DNA of 64,000 nucleotides from Rossellomorea vietnamensis (lineage in GTDB: Bacteria > Bacillota > Bacilli > Bacillales > Bacillaceae_B). The position numbers were made by a program, and so were the translations under genes. The stretch covers positions 65,685-129,684 of the forward strand of contig NZ_VTEH01000003.1 in assembly GCF_008180615.1 (NCBI RefSeq), read 5' to 3'. The notes under the pieces are model-generated. The model was given only the letters and a program-made list of their open reading frames with translations. It was not told where the DNA came from and did no database searches. This document shows, one piece after another, positions 27,999-35,915 of the stretch (its first letter is position 1; every line of letters starts with the position of its first letter).

Positions 27999-28661
27999 AT
28001 GGACCGCGCGAAAATGAGAGAAAAAATAGCCAGAAGAGCAGAAAAAGAGATACAGGACGGATTCTATGTCAATCTTGGAATCGGAATGCCGACATTGGTT
28101 GCCAACTATATTTCAGACAATAAGCAGGTTGTTCTTCAATCAGAGAATGGATTACTCGGTATCGGGCCATACCCTTCAGAGGAAGAGGTGGATGCTGACC
28201 TGATCAATGCTGGAAAAGAAACGGTAACAGCGATCCCGGGCTCTTCCTACTTTGACAGCTCGGAATCTTTTGCCATGATCAGAGGCGGTCACATCAACGT
28301 GGCAATCCTTGGCGGAATGGAAGTGTCCGAGAAAGGAAATCTGGCCAACTGGATGATCCCAGGCAAGATGATCAAAGGGATGGGAGGCGCCATGGATCTT
28401 GTTCATGGAGCTCAGAAAATCATCGTCATTATGGAACATGTGAACAAAGACGGTGAGGGCAAAATTCTAAAAGAATGCAGCCTCCCGCTGACAGGAGAAG
28501 GCGTAGTGAATAGAATCATCACCGACCGTGCCGTCATTGACGTAACGGACAATGGGCTGGTTCTGCGGGAAGTGGCAGAAGGCTACACTGTTGAAGATGT
28601 AACTTCGACAACCGAACCTCAATTGATTATTGGAGATAACTTGGTGACCGATGCATTTTAG
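27999..28661 (+). CDS. scoB: Succinyl-CoA:3-ketoacid-CoA transferase, subunit B
   Basis: This is the beta subunit of the CoA transferase, 220 residues. The catalytic glutamate is in [14 protein letters not shown] near residue 47, which forms the glutamyl-CoA intermediate. [12 protein letters not shown] near residue 21 and [20 protein letters not shown] near residue 105 are conserved. ATG 27999 follows AAAGGAGAGAAG, while the longer frame from 27942 overlaps scoA. It is the last gene of the acetoacetate operon. No clear T-rich terminator precedes the repeat array at 28683. Confidence 0.94.
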   Translation: MDRAKMREKIARRAEKEIQDGFYVNLGIGMPTLVANYISDNKQVVLQSENGLLGIGPYPSEEEVDADLINAGKETVTAIPGSSYFDSSESFAMIRGGHINVAILGGMEVSEKGNLANWMIPGKMIKGMGGAMDLVHGAQKIIVIMEHVNKDGEGKILKECSLPLTGEGVVNRIITDRAVIDVTDNGLVLREVAEGYTVEDVTSTTEPQLIIGDNLVTDAF

Positions 28662-28682
28662 TTTCTTATACGCGAATTAGGA

Positions 28683-28862
28683 GTGACACTCAACTACGGA
28701 AAATAGAGGTCAGGTGTCACTCGTGCGGTTCACGAAGGACACCAACCCACAGAAAGTAGTATCCAGGTGTCACTCGTACGGTTCACGGAGGACACCTAAC
28801 AACAAAAAACAGGGATTTGGTGTCACTCATATGAACCACGAAGGACACCAAACCTCGAAAAA
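28683..28862. repeat. Tandem palindrome array, family GGTGTCACTCG, period 53 bp
   Basis: Units begin at 28713, 28766 and 28819 with a partial one before. Arms GGTGTCACTCGT and ACGAAGGACACC enclose a loop of about 7 bases, with an A-rich spacer. It directly follows scoB. Confidence 0.9.
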
Positions 28863-28997
28863 CAGTATCCTGGTAGTTTTTTGCAGAGGGAAGCGCTATG
28901 CTTCTCTTTTTTTATTTTTTTGGTAAAATCATGGTATTGCAGTTTCGGTATGGCTGATTCTCTTTAGTCTGAGAGGAGAGCTCAGAGGTTTTGAGGA

Positions 28998-29305
28998 AAA
29001 CGTACCATCAACAAAGAGCGCTCCCTTCGATAACGGTACGATTCAGAAAGAAACGTACCAACATCAAGGACCGAGTGACAAGATAATGGCAGGATCCGGA
29101 AAGAAACATACCATTAACAAAGAGCGGGTTCTAAGATAACGGTATGATTTGAGAGGAAACGTACCATTAACAGAGAACCAGCACCTCGATAATGGTAAGT
29201 TTCTAGAAAAAACATACCATAAACAAAAAGCACCCCCTCGATATGGTGCGATTTAAAGGAAAACGCACCATCAACTAATTGCGGGTACCGCGTTAACGGT
29301 ACAAA
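28998..29305. repeat. Tandem repeat array, family GTACCAT...ATGGTAC, period 53 bp
   Basis: GTACCA or a variant recurs at 29002, 29055, 29108, 29161, 29214 and 29265. Each is followed about 30 bases on by its complement (AACGGTAC, AATGGTA, TATGGTGC). Between this array and the previous one (28863-28997) is an unrelated spacer with no gene. Confidence 0.85.
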
Positions 29306-29328
29306 TCAGAAAGAGGAGGAAAATCCCC

Positions 29329-29577
29329 ATGAAGAAAAAACAGCAGCGGAAGCGTCCATCCGCAAAGAATAATGAAGAATTGACATTGAAGGACACATTG
29401 CAATCTGATGTTTTTCAGGCGTTAAAGGATAAAAAGAAGGAGCTTGAAAAAGAAGAAACCACCCGGAAGGAAGAGGAAGCGGAGAAAAAAAGGGAAGAAG
29501 CGAGACAGCGTGAGAAAAATAAATCATTTGAAGAACTTCTGGGTGAAAGCGGCATGAACTGGAAGGATTATAAGTGA
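29329..29577 (+). CDS. yqkE: YqkE family protein (DUF3886)
   Basis: This 82-residue, very highly charged protein has a long Lys/Glu/Arg coiled coil (about residues 32-68). The N-terminus is KKKQQRKRPSAKNNEELTLK and the end SFEELLGESGMNWKDYK, as in B. subtilis YqkE. AGAGGAGG is placed 9 bases before ATG. Its function is unknown. Its stop overlaps the start of the next gene (TGATG), so translation is probably coupled. Confidence 0.88.
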   Translation: MKKKQQRKRPSAKNNEELTLKDTLQSDVFQALKDKKKELEKEETTRKEEEAEKKREEARQREKNKSFEELLGESGMNWKDYK

Positions 29578-30101
29578 TGTCGAGGAAAGTCGAGGTGACT
29601 TCTTACCGTCCTCAGTGGAGAGAGCAATATCTTCAAGAAAAGAAAAGGCTGGAAACAGTTTTTCAAGGAACGAACGCGGTGATTCATCACATCGGCTCGA
29701 CGTCGGTGGAAGGATTGGCGGCCAAACCGATCATCGACTTTCTTATTGAAATTACAGACATTGGTGCGGCGGATGACAGGACTGACAATTTAGAGGCACT
29801 GGGGTATGTGGGGAAAGGTGAAAATGGAATAGCCGGCCGCAGATATTTTTTCTTTGAAAATAAAGAAGGCGAAAGGTTGTATCATGTTCATATCTTCGCG
29901 TCAGGCAGTGAAGATATCGAAAGGCACTTGCTTTTCAGAGATTATCTGAGAATGAGGAAAAATGAAGCGGAAAAATACGGCAGGCTGAAAAGTGAATTAG
30001 CGGCAAAATATCCGAATGATATTGAAGCTTATATAGAAGGAAAAAATGATTTTGTCCAGGAGTTGGAAATGCGAGCTTTGAAATGGGCACGAAGCAGGTG
30101 A
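29577..30101 (+). CDS. GrpB/UPF0157 family nucleotidyltransferase-like protein
   Basis: This 174-residue protein has the GrpB fold, distantly related to nucleotidyltransferases. VIHHIGSTSVEGLAAKPIID near residue 36 contains the GSTS-x-D/E-like motif, and the second acidic block is DFLIEITD. HVHIFASGSEDIERHLLFRDYLR near residue 108 is characteristic of the family. ATG 29577 overlaps the yqkE stop by one base. Related proteins include an archaeal dephospho-CoA kinase, but the activity here is unknown. Confidence 0.85.
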   Translation: MSRKVEVTSYRPQWREQYLQEKKRLETVFQGTNAVIHHIGSTSVEGLAAKPIIDFLIEITDIGAADDRTDNLEALGYVGKGENGIAGRRYFFFENKEGERLYHVHIFASGSEDIERHLLFRDYLRMRKNEAEKYGRLKSELAAKYPNDIEAYIEGKNDFVQELEMRALKWARSR

Positions 30102-30163
30102 AATCAAAAGTACAGGCTGCTGCTTTTCCATGGTACAATTCCCTACCCCGCTTTCCATTACAG

Positions 30164-30217
30164 AAAAAAAGTAGTGTCTGGTCAGAAATCAAATCTGAAC
30201 AGAACACTACTTTTTTT
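30164..30217 (+). terminator. Terminator of yqkE-grpB
   Basis: AAAGTAGTGT pairs with ACACTACTTT, with a second stem GTCAGA/TCTGA inside, and ends in seven T residues. The 98-codon open frame at 30083-30379 runs through this hairpin and is not regarded as a gene. Confidence 0.88.
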
Positions 30218-30369
30218 ATGCTTACAGCTGGACTGCATCACAGAGGGATTAAACCAGCAGAAGAAGAGCAAGATACACGGGAAGTTTCATTTTATCTAAA
30301 AGGCTCTTTTCGAAAACTTTTTCTCACTTACCGAATTATAGAGTCTGTTTTTACCTTTGAAGACCTTGA

Positions 30370-30406
30370 ATTGGTATAGACAACTATACTGATTGGGTGC
30401 TAAGAT
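30370..30406 (+). promoter_or_regulatory. NagR (dre) operator and promoter of nagAB
   Basis: ATTGGTATAGACAACTA at 30370-30386 matches the GntR/HutC-type NagR (YvoA) dre site; its core TGGTATAGACAA agrees with TGGTCTAGACCA at 10 of 12. It overlaps a possible -35 TAGACA (30377) with TAAGAT at 30401 after 18 bp. Repression by the nagR product downstream is expected. Confidence 0.72.
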
Positions 30407-30476
30407 TAAAGAGAATAAAGGTGTACTGTATATAGAAAGAACCGAATGGTCTCCACTCTGAAAGGATGAAATAAGA

Positions 30477-31667
30477 ATGACGAGCCATAAACCTATTTTG
30501 CTTAGAGGAATGCAGATTTATTCCGGGGACTCAAAGCTGGAAAAGGGTTATATAAAGATGAAAGACCACAAGATTGTCGACATTGGGCCAGAGGAGGAGT
30601 TAACCGGAGCGGAAGGATATGAAATTCTCGACTTTCCTTCTGGTTCCAAGGCTGTTCCCGGCTTCATTGATGTTCATATCCATGGAGTGAACGGTGCTGA
30701 TGTGATGGATGCGACAGAGGAAGCATTGGATAATATGGCAAGAACTCTTCCCCAGGAAGGGACCACCAGTTTTTTAGCGACCACCATCACTCAAAGCAGG
30801 AATGAAATTGAAAAGGCTTTAAAAAATGCGGGAAGTTACATTCATAGACAGAAAAATAACGGGCAGTCAGAAATCATCGGCATCCATTTAGAAGGGCCAT
30901 TTGTGAATGAGAAGAAGGCAGGAGCCCAGCCGAAGGAGCATATTGCAGATCCCGACGTGGATGTTTTTAAAAAGTGGCAATCTCTATCGCAGAATTCTAT
31001 TAAGCTTGTCACATTGGCTGTTGAACAATCTGGCGGCCTGGAAATGGTACGGTACTTAAGGGATAACGGAGTCATTGCATCCATAGGCCATTCTGATGCT
31101 GCCTATGAAGAAGTCGGTGAAGCCATTGAGGCCGGTGCCAATCATGTCACCCATCTATTCAATCAAATGAGAGGGCTGCACCACCGTGAGCCTGGTGTTG
31201 TAGGAGCAGCCTTTTTAAGAGATGAGTTAAAAGCTGAAATCATCGCTGACGGAATTCATGTGCGTCCTGAAATGATCAAGCTGGCCTATAGGGAAAAAGG
31301 GGAAAAGGGAATCATCCTGATTACGGATTCCATGAGAGCGAAATGCTTGAAAAATGGACAATACGATTTGGGAGGCCAGGAGGTCATTGTCCAGGACGGG
31401 AAAGCAGTTCTTGAGGACGGCACCCTCGCAGGCAGTATTCTGAAGATGAGTAATGCTGTCAAAAATATGATGGCTTATACCGGCTGCGAGCTCCACGAGG
31501 TTATTGAAATGGCATCGGTTAATCCAGCAAAACAATTGAACATATTCGACCGAAAAGGAAGCATCAAAAAAGGAAAAGATGCGGATATCGTCATATTGGA
31601 TGACAAAATGGATATTCTGATGACCTTCTGTCGAGGAACGATTGCTTTTAAAGAAGAGGAGAATTAA
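30477..31667 (+). CDS. nagA: N-acetylglucosamine-6-phosphate deacetylase
   Basis: The enzyme hydrolyses GlcNAc-6-P to glucosamine-6-P and acetate. It is a 396-residue amidohydrolase barrel: metal-binding PGFIDVHIHG near residue 60, EGPFVNEKKAGAQ near residue 133, IGHSDAAY near 202, ATHVTHLFNQM-like NHVTHLFNQM near 222, and the catalytic aspartate in LITDSMRAKC near 280. The ATG follows a GAAAGGATG site. One base after its stop starts nagB. Confidence 0.95.
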   Translation: MTSHKPILLRGMQIYSGDSKLEKGYIKMKDHKIVDIGPEEELTGAEGYEILDFPSGSKAVPGFIDVHIHGVNGADVMDATEEALDNMARTLPQEGTTSFLATTITQSRNEIEKALKNAGSYIHRQKNNGQSEIIGIHLEGPFVNEKKAGAQPKEHIADPDVDVFKKWQSLSQNSIKLVTLAVEQSGGLEMVRYLRDNGVIASIGHSDAAYEEVGEAIEAGANHVTHLFNQMRGLHHREPGVVGAAFLRDELKAEIIADGIHVRPEMIKLAYREKGEKGIILITDSMRAKCLKNGQYDLGGQEVIVQDGKAVLEDGTLAGSILKMSNAVKNMMAYTGCELHEVIEMASVNPAKQLNIFDRKGSIKKGKDADIVILDDKMDILMTFCRGTIAFKEEEN

Positions 31668-31668
31668 A

Positions 31669-32406
31669 GTGAAAATCATTGAAGCAGGAGACTACCAGGA
31701 AATGAGCCGATTGGCAGCGGATTATATTTCTGGAAAAGTCCGCAGTTCTGAAAAAATAAACATTGGCCTCGCGACAGGCGGAACACCGATCGGAACCTAC
31801 ACCAAATTAATTGAAGATCATCAAAAAAATCAAACTTCATATACAAACGCATCCACATTCAATTTAGATGAGTATGTCGGTCTTTCTGGAGACCATCCCA
31901 ATAGTTACCGACATTATATGAATGAAAAGCTCTTCAATCATCTCGATATAAAAAAATCAAACACGCACATTCCTCGCGGCGATGCACGGGACATGCTGCA
32001 GGAATGTCTGGATTATGAAAAAAAGATAGCAGAATGCGGGGGAATCGACCTGCAGATTCTTGGGATCGGAAGCAACGGGCATATAGGCTTCAATGAGCCG
32101 GGAACCTCATTCAATTCCAACACCCATCTGGTACGATTGGCACCATCAACCCGGGAGGCAAATGCCAGGTATTTTGAAAGCCTTGAAAAGGTACCGACGA
32201 AAGCCATCACTATGGGAATTTCAACAATCATGAAGAGTAAGGAAATCCTGCTCCTTATTTCAGGTGAAAGAAAAAGAGAGGCTTTTGCCCGTCTCATGGA
32301 GAATGAAGAGACCGAAAACTTCCCTGCTTCTATATTAAGAAACCACCCCCAAGTTACAATAGTTGCTGATAAAGCAGCTCTGGGAAATAACAGTTGGTTT
32401 TTGTGA
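31669..32406 (+). CDS. nagB: Glucosamine-6-phosphate deaminase
   Basis: NagB isomerises and deaminates glucosamine-6-P to fructose-6-P and ammonia, feeding glycolysis. The 245-residue protein shows GLATGGTPIGTY near residue 34, TFNLDEYVGL near residue 61 with the general base, LGIGSNGHIGFNEPG near residue 127 with the ring-opening His, and a late STIMKSKEI. The GTG at 31669 follows AGAGGAG, and the longer in-frame ATG lies in nagA. It is translated in tandem with nagA and followed by the regulator nagR. Confidence 0.95.
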   Translation: MKIIEAGDYQEMSRLAADYISGKVRSSEKINIGLATGGTPIGTYTKLIEDHQKNQTSYTNASTFNLDEYVGLSGDHPNSYRHYMNEKLFNHLDIKKSNTHIPRGDARDMLQECLDYEKKIAECGGIDLQILGIGSNGHIGFNEPGTSFNSNTHLVRLAPSTREANARYFESLEKVPTKAITMGISTIMKSKEILLLISGERKREAFARLMENEETENFPASILRNHPQVTIVADKAALGNNSWFL

Positions 32407-32440
32407 GAAAGCTTAAAAGAAAGGGTGTTCGTCTAGTAAA

Positions 32441-33169
32441 ATGATTAAAAAAAATTCCCCTATCCCTATATATTATCAACTTGGTGAAATCATCAAAGAA
32501 AAGATAGAAAGCAGTGAGCTGAAGCCAGGTGACTCTCTCCCTGCAGAAAGAGAATATGCCGAGCAATTTCAAATCAGCCGGATGACCGTGAGACAAGCTT
32601 TCACACAATTAGTGAATGAAGGGTATTTGCACCGCATACAAGGCAAGGGCACATTCGTAGCGGAACGGAAGCCTAAAATTGAACAGGCCCTGCAGGGATT
32701 AACAAGCTTCACTGAAGATATGGTATCAAGAGGATTGAAACCCGGGAGCAAGTTGGTTCAATTTGAAATCATCCCCGCGACAAGCTACATAGCTGCTCAG
32801 CTAGGGATACAGGAAGGTGGACCTGTCTATGAAATAAGCAGAATTCGTTTAGCGGATGATATGCCAATGGCACTGGAAACCAATTATTTATCAGCCAACT
32901 TCATCAAAGGCCTGACAGAAAAGATAGTAAATCAATCACTTTATGCCTATATCGAGCAAGAATTGGATTTGAAAATTAACCATGCCTCCCAAGTGATCGA
33001 ATCATCTGTGGCCAGTGAAATGGAAGCTGAACTTCTTGATATTCAACCGGGTGCACCTGTGATGCTGATCCAAAGACATACCTTCCTTACAGACGGAACC
33101 CCTGTGGAATTTGTTCAATCATCCTACCGGGCGGATCGTTATAAATTCAAAATTCAAATGAACAGATGA
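32441..33169 (+). CDS. nagR: GntR-family repressor NagR (HutC type)
   Basis: The 242-residue repressor has an N-terminal winged helix (KPGDSLPAEREYAEQFQISR, then MTVRQAF) with the GntR signature. A C-terminal UTRA domain (from about residue 85, ending RYKFKIQMNR) would bind glucosamine-6-P or GlcNAc-6-P. It belongs to the YvoA/NagR group, which binds dre sites, and one lies at 30370. The gene overlaps the nag operon's end and is probably autoregulated. Confidence 0.92.
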   Translation: MIKKNSPIPIYYQLGEIIKEKIESSELKPGDSLPAEREYAEQFQISRMTVRQAFTQLVNEGYLHRIQGKGTFVAERKPKIEQALQGLTSFTEDMVSRGLKPGSKLVQFEIIPATSYIAAQLGIQEGGPVYEISRIRLADDMPMALETNYLSANFIKGLTEKIVNQSLYAYIEQELDLKINHASQVIESSVASEMEAELLDIQPGAPVMLIQRHTFLTDGTPVEFVQSSYRADRYKFKIQMNR

Positions 33170-33189
33170 TGGAGTGGGGGGATTGGATC

Positions 33190-33468
33190 GTGCTTAAGCA
33201 ATATTTTAAGAAGCTTGAAGAGTTATTGAATACTGTAGAGAATGCCGAAATTGAAAATATCAAAAAAGCCGCAGTGGAAATAGCACGGAGCATCCAGCAA
33301 GGCGGAATAGTCCATGTATTCGGTTGCGGACATTCACATATCCTTGGTGAAGAATTATTTTACCGTGCCGGGGGATTGGTTCCCATCAGTCCTTTATTAA
33401 TAGAAGATTCGATGCTCTATAAAGGTGCGGTACGTTCCTCACAATTGGAAAAAGAAATAATAGGCTGA
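33190..33468 (+). pseudogene. Truncated SIS-domain (UPF0309-type) gene
   Basis: The frame starts at GTG 33190 and encodes about 92 residues: LKQYFKKLEELLNTVE, then the phosphosugar-binding VHVFGCGHSHILGEELFYRA and a SPLLIEDSMLYKGAVRSSQL stretch. It stops at 33468. Full UPF0309/SIS proteins are about 245 residues, so the last two thirds, including most of the sugar-binding site, are missing. A hairpin-repeat array begins about 65 bp later, so the gene seems to have been cut there. It follows nagR, where a sugar-phosphate isomerase or binding protein would fit. Confidence 0.78.
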
Positions 33469-33534
33469 AGGTTATCATACCAATTGGTTTAGATGGCTAT
33501 TTTATATGAATGGGGAATTTGAGGGGTATCTCAG

Positions 33535-33905
33535 GCACCGCTTGGCCAAGAAAACCGAAGTGAAGAGGTTTCTAAAAAGTCTTAAGAGACCACATGGCCA
33601 GGAAAACCGACGTGAAGAGGTCTCTAAAAAGCCTCTAGAGACCACATGGCCAGAGAAACCGAAGTGAAGAGGTCTCTAAAAAGCCTCTAGAGACCACATG
33701 GCCAGAGAAACTGGAGTGAAGAGGTCTGTAAAAAGCCTCTAGAGACCACATGGCCAGAGAAACCGAAGTGAAGTGGTCTGTAAAAAGCCTCTGGAGACCA
33801 CATGGCCAGAGAAACTGGAGTGAAGAGGTCTGTAAAAAGCCTCTGGAGACCAGCTGGCCAGAGAAACCGAAGTGAAGTGGTCTGTAAAAAGCCTCTAGCC
33901 ACCAC
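33535..33905. repeat. Tandem palindrome array, family GAGACCACATGGCC, period 52 bp
   Basis: About seven units, for example at 33586, 33638 and 33690, carry GAGACCACATGGCCAGAGAA, then GAAGTGAAGAGGTCTCT, so that AGAGACC pairs with GGTCTCT. The spacer is AAAAAGCCTCT. The stop-free frames on the minus strand are a by-product of the repeats. Confidence 0.9.
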
Positions 33906-33981
33906 ATGGCTGACAACGAAGTAAAATAGAATGTAAAAAAGTTAACACTGAACTCTTTTCCCGCAAAAAAAATCACAGCAA

Positions 33982-34027
33982 TAAAAAAGCAGGGGCCATG
34001 GTTCACCACCACGGCTCCCTGCTTTTT
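33982..34027 (-). terminator. Terminator of yqkF
   Basis: AAAAGCAGGG and CCCTGCTTTT form a stem with a second internal pairing (CCATGG/CCACGG). T and A tracts flank it, and it is past the yqkF stop on the minus strand. Confidence 0.88.
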
Positions 34028-34053
34028 ACAAAACCTCACCCATCTTCGAAAAC

Positions 34054-34977
34054 CTAAATGCGGTGCTGTTCATATACATTCTGCTTCGTTAATTCCTTCA
34101 ATACCTGAATCTCCTCTTTGGCAAGCGGCTCTGATTTTACGGCCTTGGCGTTTTCCTGAACCTGGCGGACAGAACTTGCGCCTGGGACGACGGCGGAAAC
34201 TTCCTCATGGCTTAGGATATATTGAAGGGCGATTTCGTTCATGGATCGCTCATCTGCCAGTTTGCCATGAATGCTTGAAAGGACTTCCTCGAGCTCCTGA
34301 TAAGAGTAGTCGAGATATCCATTCTCTTTGATTTTTTCTGAAGCTTTTTCAAGCATCTTATCACTAAGCAGCCCCTTTGCGACAGGGCCTCTTGTCACGA
34401 CGCTCACATTTTTTTCTTTAAGGAGGGGGAACAGTTCCTCCGGACGTCTGTCCAATAAGCTGTACTGCATCATTACAGAGACCAGGTTGGAGGACTCTGT
34501 GAAGCGTTTTATGACATTTTGCCGGATAGAGGAGATTCCGTAATAACGGATGATTCCTTCCTGTTGCAGTTCTTCGAAGGCTTCAATTGTTTCATCAGCG
34601 GGGTCCTCAATGGTACCGCCATGAAGCTGAAATAAATCAATATAATCAGTTCCTAGTCTTTTTAGGCTGTTCTTAGCAGCTTCCTTTATATATTCCTTAG
34701 AAGGATCCCAATGCCAGTTATCCTTGGCATCATTCCAGCGATTGCCGGCTTTAGTGGCGATGATGACATCCTCCCTGGCTGATTGCAGGGCTTTGCCGAC
34801 GATTTTTTCGTTTTCACCGAAGTCGTAAAGGTCGGCTGTATCAAAATAATTGATACCCGCTTCTAAGGCTGCTTCAATGATGTGCTGAGCTTTATCAGGA
34901 TTTTCTCCAAGGGACATACAGCCCAGCCCCATTTTGCTTACATACAGTTCAGAATTGCCTAATTGCCGTTTTTCCAT
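34054..34977 (-). CDS. yqkF: Aldo/keto reductase YqkF
   Basis: This NADPH-dependent oxidoreductase of 307 residues is a TIM barrel. GLGCMSLG near residue 17 begins the barrel, and the catalytic Asp and Tyr are in YFDTADLYDFGENE near residue 44. The catalytic Lys lies in ATKAGNRWN near residue 75, and the histidine in LFQLHGGTIEDP near residue 116. ATG 34977 has GCGAGG just upstream. The longer frame adds residues with no conservation. It corresponds to yqkF in gene order, beside mciZ. The substrate is unknown. Confidence 0.9.
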   Translation of the reverse strand: MEKRQLGNSELYVSKMGLGCMSLGENPDKAQHIIEAALEAGINYFDTADLYDFGENEKIVGKALQSAREDVIIATKAGNRWNDAKDNWHWDPSKEYIKEAAKNSLKRLGTDYIDLFQLHGGTIEDPADETIEAFEELQQEGIIRYYGISSIRQNVIKRFTESSNLVSVMMQYSLLDRRPEELFPLLKEKNVSVVTRGPVAKGLLSDKMLEKASEKIKENGYLDYSYQELEEVLSSIHGKLADERSMNEIALQYILSHEEVSAVVPGASSVRQVQENAKAVKSEPLAKEEIQVLKELTKQNVYEQHRI

Positions 34978-35046
34978 GATTGCCTCGCGTCCTTTCTTCC
35001 TTTTTGTTAATGATATTGTACCGAATAAGGACAAGAGAAACCAAGT

Positions 35047-35184
35047 TTACTGTTTCGCATTCTTGGAGGCCTGGATCCACTCTTCAACATTCTGAAACTG
35101 TTTACTGTATTCTTTCAGTTTTGCTCTGACTTCCCATGCTTTTCCACAGAGAATGAATCCATTAGAGCGAATAATGACTTTCAT
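35047..35184 (-). CDS. mciZ: MciZ, mother-cell inhibitor of FtsZ
   Basis: This peptide of 45 residues was found by reading the minus strand between yqkF and nudF. ATG 35184 has GCGGAGG 9 bases upstream. The sequence contains CGKAWEVRAKLKEYSKQFQ and then VEEWIQ, closely resembling the 40-residue B. subtilis MciZ (core GKAWEIRAKLKEY, then F-x-x-V-x-x-WI). MciZ is made during sporulation under sigma-E and caps FtsZ filaments to stop a second division. The same location supports the assignment. This version is five residues longer at the C-terminus. A sigma-E promoter was not clear. Confidence 0.9.
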   Translation of the reverse strand: MKVIIRSNGFILCGKAWEVRAKLKEYSKQFQNVEEWIQASKNAKQ

Positions 35185-35360
35185 CTGTAAAAACCTCCGC
35201 AAATGAATTTTAAAAATGATAAGGAATAGACTACAGACAGGTACGGTGTGATTAATACATATTCAAAAGAGGAAATAGTATGAGTGAAAGCAAGAAAGAA
35301 GGGATGGTAAAGAAATTTTGCTATAATGGATGACAACTATAGTTTTAGGACAGGAGTGTT

Positions 35361-35915
35361 ATGATGAAGAAATTTGAAGAAAAGACATTGAATACAGAAA
35401 AGATTTACCAGGGGAAAATCATTGATTTGCAGGTGGATGAAGTAAGCCTGCCTAACGGAAAGACTTCAAAGCGGGAATTGATTAAGCATCCTGGTGCAGT
35501 CGCAGTCATTGCGCTGACAGAAGAGGGCAAAATCGTGATGGTCGAGCAGTACCGAAAAGCGCTGGAAAAATCAATTGTAGAAATACCTGCCGGGAAATTG
35601 GAAAAAGGCGAAGAACCTATGAAGACGGCGGAAAGGGAACTGGAAGAGGAAACAGGGTATGGCTGCAGAACCATGAAGCCGCTCATATCCTTTTATACAT
35701 CACCCGGATTTGCTGATGAACTGGTGCATTTATTTATCGCAGAAGATATTTACAAGATGGAAAATGCGAGCGGGGCAGATGAAGACGAGTTTGTAGAACT
35801 GCTGGAGGTCACTCTTGAGGAAGCGCAGTCAATGATTGAGGATCAAAGGATTTTTGATGCAAAGACTGCTTATGCTGTTCAATATTTGCAATTGAAAGAA
35901 GCAATGAAGCGCTGA
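35361..35915 (+). CDS. nudF: ADP-ribose pyrophosphatase (Nudix)
   Basis: The 184-residue protein hydrolyses ADP-ribose to AMP and ribose-5-phosphate. The Nudix box reads GKLEKGEEPMKTAERELEEE then TGY near residue 80, with all metal-binding glutamates. The preceding VMVEQYRKALEKSIVEIPAG is the ADP-ribose-specific part. Two tandem ATGs at 35361 and 35364 lie behind AGGAG. Its TGA overlaps the next ATG by one base, so it is coupled to the EndoQ gene. Confidence 0.93.
   Translation: MMKKFEEKTLNTEKIYQGKIIDLQVDEVSLPNGKTSKRELIKHPGAVAVIALTEEGKIVMVEQYRKALEKSIVEIPAGKLEKGEEPMKTAERELEEETGYGCRTMKPLISFYTSPGFADELVHLFIAEDIYKMENASGADEDEFVELLEVTLEEAQSMIEDQRIFDAKTAYAVQYLQLKEAMKR

Noticed and set aside
30083..30379. 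98-residue protein after grpB
   Set aside because: It crosses a strong intrinsic terminator and overlaps the nagA promoter region.
33635..34039. 134-residue protein on the minus strand
   Set aside because: It runs through the GAGACC array and the yqkF terminator.
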